A stretch of 64,000 bases of DNA from Halalkalibacter suaedae (lineage in GTDB: Bacteria > Bacillota > Bacilli > Bacillales > Bacillaceae_D), in NCBI RefSeq assembly GCF_017939705.1, contig NZ_JAGKSQ010000002.1, positions 434,001 through 498,000 of the forward strand. Direction: 5' to 3'. The position numbers were made by a program, and so were the translations under genes. Below the pieces are notes generated by a model. It was not told where the DNA came from. It saw nothing but the letters and a program-made list of their open reading frames with translations, and searched no databases. Positions 63,165 to 64,000 of the stretch are shown here, piece by piece; the stretch's first letter is position 1; every line of letters begins with the position of its first letter.

Positions 63165-64000
63165 TTAAATAATCCACACAAAATAAGTAATGGTTACAGT
63201 GACAATCATATAGAGTAAATTTAACGGAATCCCGACCTTAATAAAATCTGAAAAACGATAACCCCCTGGTCCGTATACAATTAAATTGGTTTGATAGCCA
63301 ATCGGTGTCGAGAAACTCGCGGAAGCACCAATAGCAACCGTCACAAAAAATGCCATTGGATCAAGAGATAACTGATTAGCCATTGCAAATGCAATTGGAA
63401 ACATGAGAACAGCAGCAGCGTTGTTAGTAATAATTTCAGTAAAAACCGTCGTCAATAAGTAAACACCTATTAAAGCACCTATTACCCCTGCCCCTTTCGT
63501 TAACTGAACAAAATGATCAGCAATAAAAGTAGCAGCCCCCGATTGATCCAAAGCGATACCGACACCGATCGCACAAGCGATTAGTAATAAAACATCGAAT
63601 TGAACATGTTTTTTTGAACTTTCAAATGTAATGGTTTTCGTCAAAAACAGTGTAATAACAGCTAATAAGGCTGCTTTAAACATAGACATGATCCCAAAAG
63701 ATGCGAGTATAATCATTGCAATTAGTGTGCACATTGCCATCGTTGATTTTTTGGTGTCAACAATTCCAGGCTCCTCAAGTGCTGATACAACATAAAAATC
63801 TCTCGTTAAGGAACCTCTTGTTATAAAATCCTTATTAGCCACTAGAAGGAGTGTATCCCCTGGCTTCAAGGCGATATCTCCAATTTTATTATGAATGCGT
63901 TCATCATTGCGATGAACAGCTACAACGCCTGCATCGTACTTATTCCTAAACTTACTTTCTTTCACTGTTAGATTGACTAAAGAGGATTGATGTGAAACTA
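63165..64000 (-). CDS. SLC13-type permease with RCK_C (TrkA-C) domain, partial
   Basis: The C-terminal ~278 residues are present; the gene runs off the right edge. The visible part begins with an RCK_C-like ligand domain (YDAGVVAVHRNDERIHNKIG, LKPGDTLLLVA), then six or seven membrane spans of the DASS/SLC13 family with ITNNAAAVLMFPIAFAMA and SASFSTPIGYQTNLIVYGPG. These transporters move sulfate or dicarboxylates, often with sodium. The frame remains open past GTG 63965, so that is not the start. Confidence 0.85.
   Translation of the reverse strand, partial: VSHQSSLVNLTVKESKFRNKYDAGVVAVHRNDERIHNKIGDIALKPGDTLLLVANKDFITRGSLTRDFYVVSALEEPGIVDTKKSTMAMCTLIAMIILASFGIMSMFKAALLAVITLFLTKTITFESSKKHVQFDVLLLIACAIGVGIALDQSGAATFIADHFVQLTKGAGVIGALIGVYLLTTVFTEIITNNAAAVLMFPIAFAMANQLSLDPMAFFVTVAIGASASFSTPIGYQTNLIVYGPGGYRFSDFIKVGIPLNLLYMIVTVTITYFVWII

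Noticed and set aside
62960-63181. 73-aa frame in repeat copy E (and similar frames at 8936-9121, 18489-18680 and 110-313)
   Set aside because: These arise from GC-rich repeat or terminator sequence or run antisense to a real gene; they have no initiation signals.
1-64000. Repeat copies near both window edges as evidence of a circular replicon or a flanked island
   Set aside because: The same element occurs three more times inside, and the last gene runs off the edge, so the edges are arbitrary cuts.

Overview
The window is a chromosomal segment of a low-GC, endospore-forming Firmicute of the Bacillaceae. This is an inference from gene content (CotA-type laccase, UPF0316/YebE, FadN-FadA-FadE-FadF, MhqO-type dioxygenase, RsbU/V/W-like switch proteins), AGGAGG-type ribosome binding sites with ATG, GTG and TTG starts, and AT-rich spacers with U-tailed terminators. 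I cannot name the genus. I see no rRNA, tRNA, CRISPR array, prophage or complete insertion sequence.

Layout. 1-8.8 kb: PfpI/DJ-1 protein, a FrnE-type DsbA protein whose first active-site Cys codon is TGA, a membrane diguanylate cyclase, a DUF218 protein with a 26-residue membrane peptide, GNAT, UPF0316, a ZIP-like transporter, PepF and a 52-residue membrane protein. 9-16.5 kb: DinB-like protein; a four-gene operon of GAF-PP2C phosphatase, anti-sigma-type kinase, STAS antagonist and chemoreceptor; an HExxH peptidase; TrmO-like and VOC proteins; a LysR regulator. 17-30 kb: CWC-methyltransferase fusion, ClC transporter, erythromycin esterase-like protein, GNAT, UbiD-family decarboxylase, OFA-family MFS transporter behind a long attenuator-like leader, S9 peptidase, SDR. 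30-42 kb: a complete fatty-acid beta-oxidation block (fadF-fadN-fadA-fadE-acyl-CoA ligase), divergent from etfB-etfA. 42-51 kb: CotA laccase, guaC, a second DUF218 protein, HAD phosphatase, LLM oxidoreductase, DUF421, SDR. 51-64 kb: serA behind a ZTP riboswitch, PH-domain protein, formate/nitrite-type channel, Gfo/Idh/MocA oxidoreductase, cysJ-cysI, flavin reductase, MhqO-type dioxygenase, M50-like protease and a partial SLC13 permease.

How genes work together. The fad block should activate fatty acids and run beta-oxidation, passing electrons from acyl-CoA dehydrogenase to EtfBA and then to the membrane iron-sulfur protein FadF and menaquinone. CysJI reduces sulfite to sulfide. SerA starts serine synthesis and its riboswitch senses ZTP, a sign of one-carbon folate shortage. 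The phosphatase/kinase/STAS operon is a partner-switching module joined to a chemoreceptor.

Repeats. Three intergenic repeat families punctuate the window: five copies of a GC-rich ~130-bp long-hairpin element with compensatory base changes, two copies of a ~250-bp element bounded by aggctaggaca-like ends, and two copies of a 150-174-bp MITE-like element. One MITE copy has an intact 8-bp target duplication and is nested in the second family. The most striking single observation is the TGA in the CxxC motif of the FrnE-like gene. It is followed by hairpins that fit the geometry of a bacterial SECIS element, so the gene is either a selenoprotein or a very recent nonsense allele.
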